The notes under the pieces are model-generated. The model searched no databases. It was not told where the DNA came from and was given only the letters and a program-made list of their open reading frames with translations. Below are positions 47,136 to 60,659 of a DNA stretch of 64,000 nucleotides, piece after piece (the stretch's first letter is position 1; the number at the start of each line of letters is the position of its first letter). This DNA comes from Hymenopus coronatus (lineage: Eukaryota; Arthropoda; Insecta; Mantodea; Hymenopodidae). The DNA lies in the NCBI GenBank assembly GCA_030762935.1, contig CM060900.1:435910259-435974258 (forward strand). The letters are read 5' to 3'. A program made the translations under genes and the position numbers.

Positions 47136-48174
47136 AACCTCGTAATTGAGTGCCCTTAAACACCACCTGTTAACGAGTCGAGGTTCTTAGGTTCAATAAA
47201 TCCTATGATAAATGTTCATGGCCTCAGATGGAGGATGTTGATGTTGCAAGATTAAAATGTTGAACAACTATCAGTCTCACTGTATCAATGTACATATTAT
47301 TTGTTCTCTGATTTTGATTCCAAGAGGTATATAATGGCTTAAATGTCATAAAGAGAGATTCTATTTGTAAATTAAATTAAATTTTGTTATTAAGATTGCA
47401 ATCATTTAACACTCTCCTTCAATTGTTGGACAAAAAAATTAGTGACATATGTAAGTCAGTCACATTCACATTATAGTGTGCGTCATAAAGTATTTCTATT
47501 CCTGTTTACATTATTGCCGTATTTAGCAAAAATGTATGTTAATCTACAAAACTTACTCATGCTAGTATACACTAATGCAGGGCTTTAAATTTTGCAGTAC
47601 TTAAGGAGGAAGAACTATTAATTCAAAAAGAAAAATGTATTTCCTTTCCTGTAGTGTGTCAAATTCACATTTAAACTTTTTCACGCCTTGTATTATGAAC
47701 TTAGAAACACTTCTTAGTATGTATAATAAAGAATTCCTTGAACAGTAACTGAAACTTAGATATTAAAAATTTAAAGTATAGTTTCTACTATTTAGATGTT
47801 GCAAACACTATTGGAATACATGGAACTATCCACCTAAGATTTTGCCTATATTATATTCTCCTAATCTATTATTAGTGCCTCTAAATGCAAGAAAGAAAGT
47901 AGCATCCAATAGCCCTTTCAAAAACTTTCATACAGTCTTATTCTTTAGATATTTGTCTTTGAAGACAGCAATCGATTCCAAAACCTGACAAACTGTGTTC
48001 CAGGTTTCTCCCGGACACACAATTAGTTTTATGGCAAGACTGTTCTCATGCTGAAGAGGCTTGCATATAAAATATTTCCATGATTAAATATAACAAAATT
48101 CCTCTGGATTTCCTAATCTAGATTTACAGGATTATATTGAATCACTCTACAAACAACAGATATGGGCCCAGAAT

Positions 48175-48950
48175 ACCTATTTTTACTTTCTCCATATGCA
48201 CTATGTACATAGTGTAATAGAGAAAGTATTGCACTCCACCAAAAAATTCAATACCAAGATTTCACCAGAAATATATGTTTTAGGGTCCCCAATATCCAAA
48301 AAAAGCATTTTCACAAAAAGGTCCGTGTGTGTGTGACATTGAACACGATAACTCAAAAACGAAAAGTCAGTAAAATACCAAACTTGGTATTTAAGTTTAG
48401 TATCTTCCAGGGATGCGACACGAAGATTTTGAGAAAAATCCCCCAACCCCAACTACCCTTTACATGGAACTTTTTTTCTAAAAATTTTGATTTTCTCAAA
48501 AATGGCTCTAACGATTTTGATTAAAATTTCGTATATTAAACATATTTACCTGACAAATAAAATGTATACCTTGAATTTTCTGGGAATAGCCTCTGAAGAG
48601 TAGTTTATTCTGGATGAATTTTACTAAATTTTTAATAACTGCTAAACCGTAAGAGATGGACAAAAATTTACTTCACAAAAAATGTAGAGCACATTAAAAC
48701 ACACAATTTATGTTATATACATTTTTTCGTGGAGTTCATCGTTTTTGTGACATTCCTTATTTTTGGTTTCTGCTATGAAAAACGTATACTTTTCTCATAC
48801 AGGAACTTGTCAACTCCTATCCATATAGACAAAGGAACTTCATTGACATAGCAACCAGCTTTTGACTATCACTTTAACCTACGGTAGTCCCTTATTTCGC
48901 TTCCTACTTACAAGGAAGCGAGTAATTAGACTATTTCTGCTATTTTTGTC
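48175..48950 (+). repeat. Palindrome-headed dispersed repeat, longest copy
   Basis: The copy starts with TTTTTACTTTCTCCATATGC ACTATGTACATAGTGTAATAGAG (hairpin) and continues with AAGTATTGCACTCCACC, GATTTCACCAGAAATATATG, CGATAACTCAAAAACG and TTCCAGGGATGCGACACGAA. After CACATTAAAACACACAATTT it ends near CTATCACTTTAACC. A second palindrome, CGCTTCCTACTTACAAGGAAGCG, lies at 48899-48921. It has no coding content and no tRNA head like that of the 42-kb copy. Confidence 0.65.
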
Positions 48951-48959
48951 TGATTAGCA

Positions 48960-50000
48960 TAAAGTAAATAGAAGTATAAGCTTTTTAAGAATTATTTGTT
49001 GCAGGGATATGGAGAAAGTCATGTGAATGGTACACATCAGATTTTTAATTCTAAGTATTTTTCATGCAAAATTTTCCAGAAATATAGTTGGAATAAAGAA
49101 AATGCTCTGAACATTTCTATTGTTTGGGGTCATAACATACTTGCAGACTTTCAGTGTCAGCAGGTTAACCTTTCTTAACAGTTATTCCCTTCAAAACATT
49201 TGTAATTTTTGTTGGCCACTGGCCAGAATATGAGGAGCTCCAAATGTCCGATTTTAAATTACTTGTGTTTTTACCACAATCCGACAATATCACTTTTATT
49301 TCCTACTATAGATACCAACATGGCAGTTTCTGTTTTGCAGACGGCAGAATTAATAGAGCCATTGTGCAGAATTACCTAAATGTGTATTGCAGCATAGCAA
49401 CATCCTTTTTAAAACAGTTTTAAACTGTTTTCTTGTCTAAGTAAATCACTCGCATCTTGTATGTACACCAAGGTTTGTTGTGAAGTTGCTGTAAAGGATC
49501 TGCAAGGTAATCTTACATGTATTCAACAGCAAGAATGAATTTTTTTGGTTTTAAATAAGGGCCTATATGAATAACGGGGCCCAACAGCACTGATAATCCA
49601 TATGGCCTTTTGTGTGGCATGAACACTTTATTGCATTTTACCCTAACCCCCCCCCCCCCCCCCTCATCGAAAGTAATTAACAGCAAACAAATTTCAAACA
49701 AGGCAACCTAACCTAACTTTTAACGTTACACTCTTCTTACATTACCCATTTTATTACTCAAATAGGTATTCCCTACACTATTCGAGGGAATAAAATCACA
49801 TTGCTCAGATATCAAATTGGCGCACATTAATTAATGCATAACTATTCCGAAATAACTTAACAAACACAGCAGTGTTTGGTTAATTACACTTCTATAACTA
49901 AACTGGCAAATACAAAGTTTTGATTGCACTTGTATTTACCTGGAAATCTCCGGTTGCATAAAATCTTAGTGCACACAGAATTTGATAAATTGGAGACACT
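48960..50000. other. Non-coding, with a poly-C tract
   Basis: A C18 run is present at about 49648-49664. Short frames have no recognised motifs. Confidence 0.5.
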
Positions 50001-50008
50001 GGTAGGCC

Positions 50009-50224
50009 TCATTGTGATCTCGATTCTTCAAACTGCAGTAAGGGTAAAATAGTTTCTGTTGCAGTATTTTTTGTGAATCTGTACCATTTGAAAAACTGTA
50101 CATCACTATAATGCTCTAAAGGATTTTTGCTGTCGCTCCAATGCAACTGCGGTTCATGCCCAAAATCCTCATTCTCCATAAAATCGAGAAACTCAATTAA
50201 ATTATGGTCAAGAATGCCTGCCAC
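50009..50224 (-). pseudogene. PIF/Harbinger transposase, N-terminal fragment
   Basis: A 71-codon frame ends in NPLEHYSDVQFFKWYRFTKN followed by TATETILPLL. This matches the N-terminal helix region of HARBI1-like transposases (NPxEYYxDxEFxxRYRFSKxT). The catalytic domain does not follow; a stop comes soon after. The rest was either in another exon now lost or never copied. I could not find terminal repeats. Confidence 0.45.
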
Positions 50225-50922
50225 TGTGAGAAAAATCGAGCGAAGGATTATTTAAGGAGGGGATAAAGATGCAGTCAAGCAGCCTTGTCTATTCCTCGAG
50301 GATTACCCAAAGGTCTACTTAAGTGTTTGCGACTCTGTATACCAAACTGCCAAGGAAACCTTGAGTAATCCTTGAGGTAATGACTATGCATGCTGCCCTG
50401 AGTCTGGCACTTCCAATTTCTTTTGCCTTGGGTTGATAGTAATGATAAACAGATGGGTAGTTGACATTCAATAGACGTATTAAGTAGATAGTGGATGTTA
50501 GGCACTTCAAAACAGGCAGGCAAAAAGGCCCAAAATTTGTAAATATTAGTGTTAAAACCTCTACAGCCACATAAAAAAGGTGACTATAGATCAGAAATAT
50601 GAACATATTTGGGATGTCTTTTGTTACCAATTGAAATAAAAGCAATTAAATCATACAGTATTTAATAAAATAATGAACTTGACTACTATGGTATAGTGTG
50701 ATCTAACCAAAACACTATATAAGCAATATTGTACATTTCATTAGTGTACCCTTATCACTTTCAATGCACATAAGCTTTTACCAGTTATTAACAGAGATTG
50801 ACTGTGCATAATTGCAAGATACTTTTCCTTAGAATCACATAGTATAGCTCATTTATAAACAAGGCATAAGCTTGAGCAAAGAGCTGGAAGGAAATTAAGG
50901 CAATGTTAAAACAGGATACACT

Positions 50923-51642
50923 TTTATTAAAATCTGGACATCTGTTACCATCACATGCTTCACTTGGTCATGGTGTAGATGGAGTACACTGGATGCGCGT
51001 TTCCACAACTTTCGTTGTCATCTTCTTGCAGGTTTGCAGACAACGAAAGTTGTGGAAATGCACATCCAGGGTACTCCATCTACACCATGACCAAGTGAAG
51101 CATATGTTGGTAATAGATGTCCAGATTTTAATAAAATTGATAGCTTCACTGTATGTAAGTGCTTTTTTTAACATTTTAAAATATTTAAAGCTAACAGGCT
51201 TCAAAAGCCAAGGAGGAAAAAGAACCAAGGTATGTGGAAAAAAAAGGCACATATGCAAACCTGCAAGAGGATGATAACAAAAGTTGTGGAAACGCGCATC
51301 CAGGGTACTCCATCTACACCATAACCAAGTGAAGCACGTGTTGGTAATAGATGTCCAGATTTTGATAAAATTGACAGCTTCACTGTATGTAACGGCTTTT
51401 TCTTACATTTTAAAATATATAAAGCTAACAGGCTTCAAAAGCCAAGGAGGAAAAAGAACCAAGGTATGTGGAAAAAAAAGAGACATCTGCAAACCTGCAA
51501 GAGGATGACAACGAAAGTTGTGGAAACGCGCGGCCAGGGTACTCCATCTACACCATGACCAAATGAAGCACGTGTTGGTAATAGATGTCCAGATTTTAAT
51601 AAAATTGACAGCTTCACTGTATGTGATGGCTTTTTTAACATT
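50923..51642. mobile_element. 234-bp tandem array with inverted arm and 17-bp flanking duplication (retrozyme-like or Penelope terminal-repeat array)
   Basis: Three direct units start at about 51041, 51275 and 51509, exactly 234 bases apart; the third stops at 51642. To the left, 50923-51037 is the reverse complement of part of the unit. The same 17 bases, TTAAAACAGGATACACT, lie at 50906-50922 and 51643-51659, so the whole block looks like one retroelement insertion. Each unit contains GGATGACAACGAAAGTTGTG GAAACGCGC. That is a GATGA word, a 4-bp stem with a GAAA loop, and GAAAC, an arrangement close to a hammerhead ribozyme core. It has no coding capacity. Known comparisons are animal retrozymes and Penelope-like terminal repeats, both with hammerhead motifs. 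Confidence 0.75.
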
Positions 51643-51659
51643 TTAAAACAGGATACACT

Positions 51660-53400
51660 GTTGTGCATTCTTCAAGGTCTATGCTTCCAGAGGAGTATGG
51701 GGAATACTACCACTACTACTACTGCTGCCGCCGCCGCTACTTCTGCTTTGCAAATTTTCCACCTTTACATGATGTTTCTTACCAGACAGCACATTTTTTA
51801 GCATTGAAAACAATCTTTACAGGTGATTTGTCCACCCCACCAGTATCAGCAATGTGCCAGCTGAACAATTCTGCTGAAGAATATGAGAAACTGCAGATCA
51901 GCTATGATGTTTATTCTGTGCACTATATGATACAAGATGTCAAACTTCTACTTTAACCTCATCATACATGTAGTCATCTGACACTTCAGATATATTTAAA
52001 TGTACAACATGTCATGAACTCAATAGATACAAACTGCATGCATTTCAACAACTTTTCCCCCTGATTCTCCAATAAAATGCAGTTATTTAAAAAAGAGGCA
52101 GATTGGTTGAACATAATTAAATCTCTTTTTTACAATAAATATAATGAATAAATATAGGCATTTTGCCTAACATCCAATATCTTAGAAATAAGAATACATT
52201 CACCTATATCATCTTCAGCATGTGTATTTGATTGTATCTTAAAATTTGACAGGACTGTTGAAGTTGAGAAGTACCTGGTAATGTTTTTCTATTGTTGAAT
52301 TTCTTCTGGGATTTTTTCTTCTTTTTTTTGTTTTTAGATTTTTAGCACCTAATTTATAATAACCTCCCTCTATAGCAGTTAGCTAAATATATCTGCACCT
52401 AAATAAATGCTACATTACTAAATATAGCTGCTTAAATTTATTTTACATTTATTCCAAACACTGCAGAGTAGCATTGTTATTAGGATAGAATTTCAAATCA
52501 TTTGTTGCCGTTAACCCACCAACAGTCATGAACTTCATTACCGGACTTATGTGGCTGTACCACTTTTATGTTTTCATCGAAGACATACACATTCCATGAG
52601 CAGTATGTAGTCGTCTTTTCATTAACAGTGCTTTAAGCATGTGCAACAGGGACTTAAATTATGAGACCACTGAAACACACTATCTCTAGTGCTAATAATG
52701 AACTTGAATGTCAATGCACATTTGAAGCAGTGTATTTACATTTACACATGGAAAGTTTCATACATAACAGCCATGGTTCATAAAGGTTGAGGCATGACAA
52801 TTATACGAAGACCCAAATCAGACATTTAAATATGTAAACACTCTTTATTCACAATTTTTCTTTGGACTTTTTTATATTTTATGACTTCCAGACCTCCCAA
52901 AATCCCAGGCCCCCAAGTGTGCATTTTGTGCACCTACAACATATAATCTGAATTCAAACTGGGGTCTAAATAGCTTTGGCAATCTAAAAGTGTATGGAAT
53001 GGTATCATCTGTAGATGGTATAATTAGCATTACTGAATTCTGTAGTCACTTTTTATTTGGAGGAGGGATGACTTAAATATGAAGCTGAGCTTCTTTTTAT
53101 ACTCTTCACTAGCATTACTTTATACTGTTCTAGAGAGAATGTTGCAATTTGTTAAGCCTTGTTCAGATGGCACCATATAGAAAATAGCTCTGTGTGCACA
53201 TGATCTTTCATGCTATTTACTGGCCACTGACACGGCTTTCGAATGGCATGCTAGAGAACAAAGCTATATTCTTGAACATCTGGTAACCATTCTGACAAAC
53301 ATTACATTCTAGAAATCCAGCATCTTTAAGTGTTACCTCTCATGTGACAGTATCCTGGTAACATCTATCAGCAGAACACTGCTAGTCTACACACAGCATG
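51660..53400. other. Non-coding, no gene recognised
   Basis: A short open frame at 51663-51956 begins with a CTA/CTG/CCG triplet stretch (about 51710-51735) but has no recognised domain. The rest is AT-rich. Confidence 0.45.
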
Positions 53401-53469
53401 TGTCTCTATGAAGTACCTGCATGAGGTTGAAGTACTCCTGTGACCACAAAATCCCCAGATTTATCCCCA

Positions 53470-53680
53470 AAGTGGGACCAGCTCAGACGTCAGCTTCATC
53501 CCACTGCTGATATCCAGGATCTCGAGGACCAGTTACAACAGTTGTGTGCTAGTTGACCTCAAGAGAGTATAGGCCATCTATATGACATGCTTTCCCACTC
53601 AATATGTGCAAGCATCCAGCCACAGGAGGTGCATTACCATACTGATAAGTGGGCTAGTACTACCAACATTGTTGAATGTA
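53470..53680 (+). pseudogene. Possible Tc1-like transposase C-terminal relic
   Basis: The broken translation includes DIQDLEDQLQQLCAS, PQESIGHLYDMLSHSICASI and HYHTDKW. It recalls the C-terminus of Tc1-type transposases (ELWxxIPQxxIxxLYxSMxxRVxACIxxxGGxTxY). This is a weak match with frame breaks. Confidence 0.3.
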
Positions 53681-53889
53681 TCATTCTGTTTACTAATCAG
53701 TCACATAACCCTTCAACACTCCAAAGTACAATTTCATTCCCTACATTCCTTCCAGGTGCTTACCATTTTTATGTCAGGCAGTGTAGATAACACAATAAAA
53801 TACTTAAATTTAACTTTGAACTCTGTTAATATAATTACATGTAGTATTGCAATGGTCCATGCAACAATAAAGATAGTTTAAAAAAATTA

Positions 53890-55410
53890 CTTCTGGACTA
53901 TGGGGAGGACAGAAAATAAAATAAAAGTGTTCTACCCATAACTGAGAAGGGAGCCCAAGACCCCATGCATAGTAGCCTGGTGCTTTACTGACTGGGCTAG
54001 GAGCAATGATGGCATTGTTGAAGTTATCTAAGAGTGACTTGTTGTACAGGCACTCTTTGTTTCTGTAAATACATCTGTTTAATAAATACATCTATGGCAA
54101 CTTTGGACCATTGTATGTAGAGGTGTGGCTAACATTTATTTTGGTGTAATCGATATAACTGTCATGATTACAGCATGATAATGGTTACATGTAATGGTTA
54201 AGTTATTTGTATCAATGGTTATTGCATTGGCAGTTATATTACATATAAAGGTTATCAGTACTGATTAAGTTATTTGTTCTAATGTTTATCATGTCTGCTG
54301 TTACGTTGGAATAATGGTTACCAGTCAAGATTAGCTGTAACTATGTATCTATAGGAATGATGTCTGCACAGATATATTTTGATATTTCATAGTATCTAAA
54401 AAGAAGTTTTTGTAACTGTGGAAACACTTTTATTACTCAACATGGCAAAATAATGCATTCTCTCTCTCAAATACACACACACCAAAATGCATTGCTTCGA
54501 GTTTCCTTCGTAATGGCTAAGATGTTCCCGCCTTGAGTGCACTTCTCTTAGCATGTGCAGATGGGTACAATTGCCAAAAAATCATGCAAACGGGGCCGGA
54601 AGAATGCAGTTGTACAATATCGATAAAGAATATTCAATTTACAATTATGATATGTTTGATAACATGGCATACCTTTCATCTTCGAGGTTTAATTCCAGAA
54701 ATATATATCTGTTTGTTGTTTATTGTTTCTTATGTAAGGTTAAAGGGTAAATATCCATGATACCAATTCCAAAGGAGTGAAAGCTGTAGGTACACATCTT
54801 CACACGTGCTTTTGGAATTAAAAAATTGGAAAAATTTCTTATCTATTTAAGCAATCTTGAAGAATAGACTTGCTGACAGTTTGCACATTTTGATCTTGAT
54901 TCACTATTGTTAAAACAATATCTTACCAGCACATACATATTTAGTTACTAATCAGCATTAGCAGTTTATTCATACCCATCATGCATAAAAACTTTTGCAC
55001 TTAAAAAAGTGATTTGAGTACCATCTTAATGCATTAAATGTAGTTTGTTGGCTAAGTGAGAACTGATGTGTTAAATTATGACCATGACCTGCATTCAAAG
55101 TAATATGAAGCACGTATGAACCATCTTGCAGCTCTTCGTAATGATTACTCAAACTAAACACCAGTGGCTAATTCATGAGAGTGAGTATGTTCTATGTCTG
55201 AATTGTATAGATGAGCTGAGATGTATGAGAACCTAAATATAAATCTCACATAATGCAAACATAGCAAAGCAAAAGCACACCATTTTTGCCAACTTCAACA
55301 TGACTAAAATGAATATAACAATTTAAATATTCTCTTAGGGTGTTAGATAAAACTTAAAGATTGACACTTTGAAATGCGATGATACGAGAAAAGAAAAACA
55401 TTAGTGCCCA
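53890..55410. other. Non-coding, with a loose repeat
   Basis: Around 54160-54340 the words AATGGTTA(C/T), TTAAGTTATTTGT and GGTTA recur in two diverged blocks of about 85 bp. No gene is recognised. Confidence 0.4.
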
Positions 55411-55423
55411 AAGGTACATTATT

Positions 55424-55662
55424 TTTTTTTTTAATTGTTTCATTTAACTTCAATGGTCATATCGGGGGATTTGACTTGTGAAACAACTCGTATTACTGTA
55501 GGCTAGAACATTAGGTTAATCATTATTATATTACTAATACATACACACATTCACTCTCACATTCACACTTCCAGACTCTGTGGGGAATAGGGAATAAATC
55601 TGGTTAAAGAAAAATTCCCCGCCCGAGCCGGGAATCGAACCCGGGACCTCCGGGTGAGAGGC
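55424..55662 (-). mobile_element. tRNA-derived SINE, 5'-truncated
   Basis: Read on the minus strand from 55662: GCCTCTCACCCGGAGGTCCC followed by GGGTTCGATTCCCGGCTCGG. This is the anticodon-to-acceptor half of a tRNA with a perfect B box. A body of 170 bp follows, ending in an A-rich tail (55424-55432). ACATTATT lies on both sides (55416-55423 and 55663-55670) as a likely target duplication. The A-box half is missing, as expected for truncation during insertion. Confidence 0.7.
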
Positions 55663-55674
55663 ACATTATTGTTT

Positions 55675-58600
55675 AGCATCATTACATCAGAAAAGATGCA
55701 GATTATCTCAATTCACATAGGTTCACAGCAAAAAAGAGTTAGTAGGCTTTTTTCTTGCCAGATGGCATATTAAATCAACATGTCACTCCAACTTTTTGAG
55801 GAGGATATTAATACTGCATAATGGGATAATTATTACTTCCAGATAGCAACAGCAACACACATACAGGAAGGATGTCACCCAGACTCGATAAAAGTTAACA
55901 ACTGTTAAGTAACTGTCTTCGTTATTTTGGAACCATAACTTTGTATTCATTACTTTTGTAACCAATTAGTTACTATTCAACACAGTTAATTAAGGTATGG
56001 TCAGAAAGTGTGAAAATGATATATAAGTTATGTATTGCAGAAAGAATAACTACCTTAGCAGTAGCTAGAGAATTTGCAACTTCTGTGTCTGCCATTTTCC
56101 TAAAACATACTGCCATTGATGTGGTGTTGTGGGTAAATATGTTCATACTAGATAGCATACAAATCAGTAGCACATGTACTATTCTCTGGCACCATTTCTT
56201 GTACAAAAAATGCTTTTCTGTACAGGACTTATGAGAAGTTTATAATAGTTGGAGTATATGTGCAGAGTTTGTGACCAATTTTCTGTTTCTGCAAAGAAAC
56301 TAGAAAAACAAAATACTCTGCAGGAAGAGAACATTCTTGTGATCATAATTCACGTTATCACCACAATTCACTCTTCCAAAATTCATGATTTGATTGTATT
56401 AGTAGTATAAAGAAAATCTCTTTAGCATTTGCATTTCAGAGAGTTGTAGAAAAAAGAGAGACTGCTTCTGTATTACTTTTCCAAAACCATTCCAGAAGAT
56501 GTGTCTGAAAGGAGGTAGAATAGTCTCACAAGCTACTTCATTCATCAGATAGGAACTTTTTGCTCACACTTAACTGTTCCTCTTGGATCTGTGCTAGATA
56601 TTACTTATCACTTATCTATGACGATTACACATCTTTACAATAATTTAAGGCTGGTTCACAACAACCAAAATAGCATACAACACTTTAGCTCATAATGACC
56701 TCGTTAATGAGAATGTGAATATATACGTATATTGACAGCAAAGTGGACAGTCGGCTTTGCAGATTGGGATCTCATTTACAAATGACCAATGATATGCTTC
56801 CAATTTAGCAGCATAATGCAGGTAAAAATATAAAAATCTGATGAGTAATTATCATCAAAATGTGGATGCATCAAGTTATTTATAGACAAATGAAAGTTGA
56901 GCACCACATCACCTCACCTGGCTTAAAGCCTGAGAACACTTGGAATTTGTTTATTGTTCTTAGTAATTTCTACTGTTTTAGAAGCAACACTAGTTTTGTA
57001 TTACATATATAAAAACTACATGTAGCTTTAGCTAAAACTAGCTTTATTGATCTTGAGTGAGTCAGGATGTGAGATCAGAATGCAGATTTGCTAGATTTGC
57101 TTTCTTTCTTGCATTTTTATTGGGACTCATAAGAGCTCTAGCAGCCGTTTCATATCAGGCTGCCTTAAATAACAGTGAAGAGTAATATGCTTAATAAGGG
57201 CCTAATGTGCCACACCCAGGAACCAGAAGGTTAAAACTTGGCCAGGTCTTCATTTCTGTTCTCGAGATCCAGGAAAGGTTCCCATTAATTTTCTACACTT
57301 GCATTGTAATACATGTCTTTCAACTTTGTCCTATTTTGGTTACGATTGTCAGTTATTGTGAACCAGCTCTTAGAAGAACTCTCTTTCGCATTGTGTTAAA
57401 ATAGGCATTTAACCCTTGCCAATGGAAACAATTGCCAATGACTGTATACATATACCAGCAAAACTTAAGGAAATATGTATGTAATTGGTTGAGGGCTGGT
57501 AGAGTAAAGGAATATTAAGCGTGAAATCTCCCATGTTAACATAACATTTTAGTGACTAAGATTCTAATCTGAAATGTTGTAAGATGAGTGATAAAAGAAA
57601 AAAGAATTTCTCTTAAGCTTTAAACCATGTTTATTAAGTTCCTTTTTCCACAAAATAATACAGCTTTTTATCAATGTTGTGCTTGTTGTAGTGCACATAA
57701 TGCATGCTGATTCCATAGTGGATTATTAAACCATTAAAACTGCATGTCAGCTACCACAAGCTTTACCATGAATTACATGTGCATAGGTCAGCCTCCATTA
57801 TTATTGTTATTTTTTTCCACCCTTTATCTCAGATCAGCATAACATTTGTTACCTGCACATTATTAAGAAATCTATGTTGTGATGACCTTAATATTAACTA
57901 TCATAAATAACTTAAAGAGTCTTAACTAAAAGAAATAATTCATTAATCAGCAAGCAGAAGCCTCCTATTAGCACAGTCGTTTTCCTTGATTTATTAAGAA
58001 CTTACGACTTAGGTAAATATGAATATGTTGTCTGCTTGCTAAACTGGTATGAGCATACCATTATCAGTTCTTAGCACATCTTAGAACAAATCTTTTGACT
58101 TCTATGAAGCAAATCTGCAACCTTAAGTACACATTAGATTTGTCTCTAATGCTCTCTGCTACAGTGTATTCTATTTTAGACAATAAGAACCATTTACAAT
58201 ATGTAATTGATAACTAAGGTTATTGATATTTTTTGGGTGAGGGGGGGGGGGAAGAGGCTCCATAGAAATCCTAGATTTATTATAAAAGATGCCGGCATTC
58301 AAATTATTTTTAAAACAAATATCTTACTCTTGCAGTTCACAGCCAATCTTTCTTTCCCCTTGTATTTGAGCAATAAACATTTAACAATAAGTCTTACAAA
58401 ATAAATAACATTAGTTACCTCCATAAAAATAAATATTTTTATTTGTACAAAGGTTTTACCAAATGCACTATAAATTGTGCAGGATTCCCAATAGCTGCTT
58501 AATTCATTATTTGAAACTTGCATGCATTAGGATAAGTGATGTAAATTATGAAAAGTAAATAATTGAATTTAAAATTCTGTAAAAGTCTTCAGTTAATGTT

Positions 58601-59300
58601 TTAGCTGAAGGAGTACATAAACCAGTTTACATTACTTTTGTATTTCCCAAAGTAATTACAGTGATAGTCGCTTCAAGTACACAGGTTAAAAATAAATATA
58701 AACCAAAAGAATTCTTTTCTCATGTGCACTCCTAGGATCATGAGGTCACAAGTGTCATGATTTTACAATATCAAGAATTAAATAGGTCATGTAATATTAA
58801 TCTTAGGAGTTAGAAAGAAAGATAGGTATATAACAAATATATATTCTTATTTGTTTATATCCTTAAATGTGATGCTAGTCTCATACATGACATTATATTA
58901 TCAAATCAATATTACCTATTCATTCTACTATGAAAGTTGCTATTTTTTCCTTTCTTCCAAATTTATCAGGCACATGTTTGCACTGATAGAACAAACATGC
59001 CTGCACTTCCAGAGTTAACTATGCACTTGACAGCCATATGAGGTGGTCAGCTGCTAAGGTTATAAACATATCTAGGAATGAGAGGTATACAGCACCCTTG
59101 TTGTAATATATTTACATCACTCCTCAGTTGGGACCATGCTTCTGCTTCTTGCATATGTAAATTGTACCAGTGTCTTTTACTTTATATGTAAGTGCAATGA
59201 TTGCACTTGTAAGACAAAATGCATATGATAATAGTGTATGGAGTGGTTATGTAAACAAGCTTAACACTATTTTTGAGTGTTTTATTTTATGGGTATAAGG
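55675..59300. other. Non-coding, no gene recognised
   Basis: About 3.6 kb of AT-rich sequence between the two desaturase genes, with a G12 run near 58240-58251. Several short frames exist (for example 56010-56234 and 57207-57404), none with a motif I recognise. Confidence 0.5.
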
Positions 59301-59339
59301 GTTTGGTAGTTGTGGTTTTGCCATGTAATTAACCGTAAC

Positions 59340-60550
59340 TTTGTTTTAAAATGGCCTATAGTCCTGATAGAGCCAGAAAACATATTAGAAAAGGTTATAA
59401 CTTATCGAAAGTCAAGTCTGGGAGATGGTATATGCAGAAGGAAAATATTTGGAATGAAAAAAGAAAAATGGGGGACCTCTTATTCTGGTGCAAAAGTTAG
59501 TTGAGAGAACTGCTGCAGCCTTAAGCGTAAGTAAAAGAACAGTATTAAAAATAGGCAAGAAAATGTTTGAAATAAAGGAAAAATGTGGCCTATCAACAGT
59601 TGTTAAAACTCCTGGAAAAATAAGACGAGGCAATAGATACTTTCAAAATTAGATTCCCTTCAAAAGGAAACAGTTTTTTGCCACATGTATAACTATTATA
59701 AAAGAAAAGAGTACTAAACCAAATAGCAAACTTTAAAAGTGTAAAGTTCAACTCAATTTTTAGTTTAATATTCCAGGTTCATTGTGTCGATTCCCATTCC
59801 TAATTTGCCTAATCAAAAAATTGTTAGTGTTATTAAAACCTCTGATCCTCTTCAGCACATCCAGGTTTTCTCTAAGGAAAGTACTATATGATATGGGATT
59901 CTACTGGAAAAAGAGTTTAAATAGAAACATGCCTATGGAAAGGGCAGACATTGAGGAATGTAAGGGGGATGGACTTAAACAGACCAGTATGGCTAAACTA
60001 AACTTGGGGGCACCTGTGTTTCAGAGGGTTGGACAGATGGGAGTATCAATAAAATTAGGTGGGGGGGGAGGCTTTCATCACCCATGCCTTCTACTGAATT
60101 TGTTCCAAATCAAAAAGGACAGATTACCATGAAGAGATGGATGCTAATTGCTTCAAAAAGTGGTTTGAAGAACAGTTCTTGAGTAACTTAAACAGCTCTT
60201 CATTTATTGTGATGGATAATGCACTATGTCAAGGGGTCTACAATGCAGGCTCAAAAAGCAAAAATTATGACTGGCTAAATAGGAGCAACATTCAGGCCCT
60301 TTTACAGTATGGCCAAAAATCACTGGAAGACCTGAAAAAAATTGAGCTAATGGAACTTGTTCAATATCATAAGCTTACATTCCCTAAGTGTATTATAGAT
60401 GAAATAGCTAAGAGCCAATTCATACTTAAAGCAATAAGTGAAGTGATGCAAGAAGACTCATATAAGGTAGTTGGGCAAATGAAAGTCGTTCTAGAGAATG
60501 TGTGGAAAGAAGGAATTTCAGAGAGAAAGAAATTGAAAGTGTCATTATAA
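59340..60550 (+). pseudogene. DDE-superfamily transposase relic (Tc1/mariner-like)
   Basis: Three parts of one broken transposase can be followed. Around 59860-59970 is VLYDMGFYWKKSLNRNMPME RADIEECKG, like the link from the DNA-binding domain to the first catalytic region. The frame 60137-60550 then has CFKKWFEEQFLSNLNSSSFI VMDNALCQG (catalytic Asp in VMDNA), LNRSNIQALLQYGQKSL, and LMELVQYHKLTFPKCIIDEIAKS. The usual C-terminal YxCxLNPIE-type segment is missing. I recognise this as a repetitive DDE-type family of insects; its precise clade is uncertain. Confidence 0.6.
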
Positions 60551-60659
60551 ACGTATGCAATTCAGGTGACAGTGATAGTGAATTTAGGGGAACCAGCAAA
60601 TAGGAAGAAGATAACTTGGGAGAGTAGCCACCAGACATTACATCAACAGCAAGTAACCA

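Noticed and set aside
55616..55662. A functional tRNA gene on the minus strand
   Set aside because: Only the B-box half is present; a SINE-type body, A-rich tail and target duplication follow, so it is a truncated SINE.
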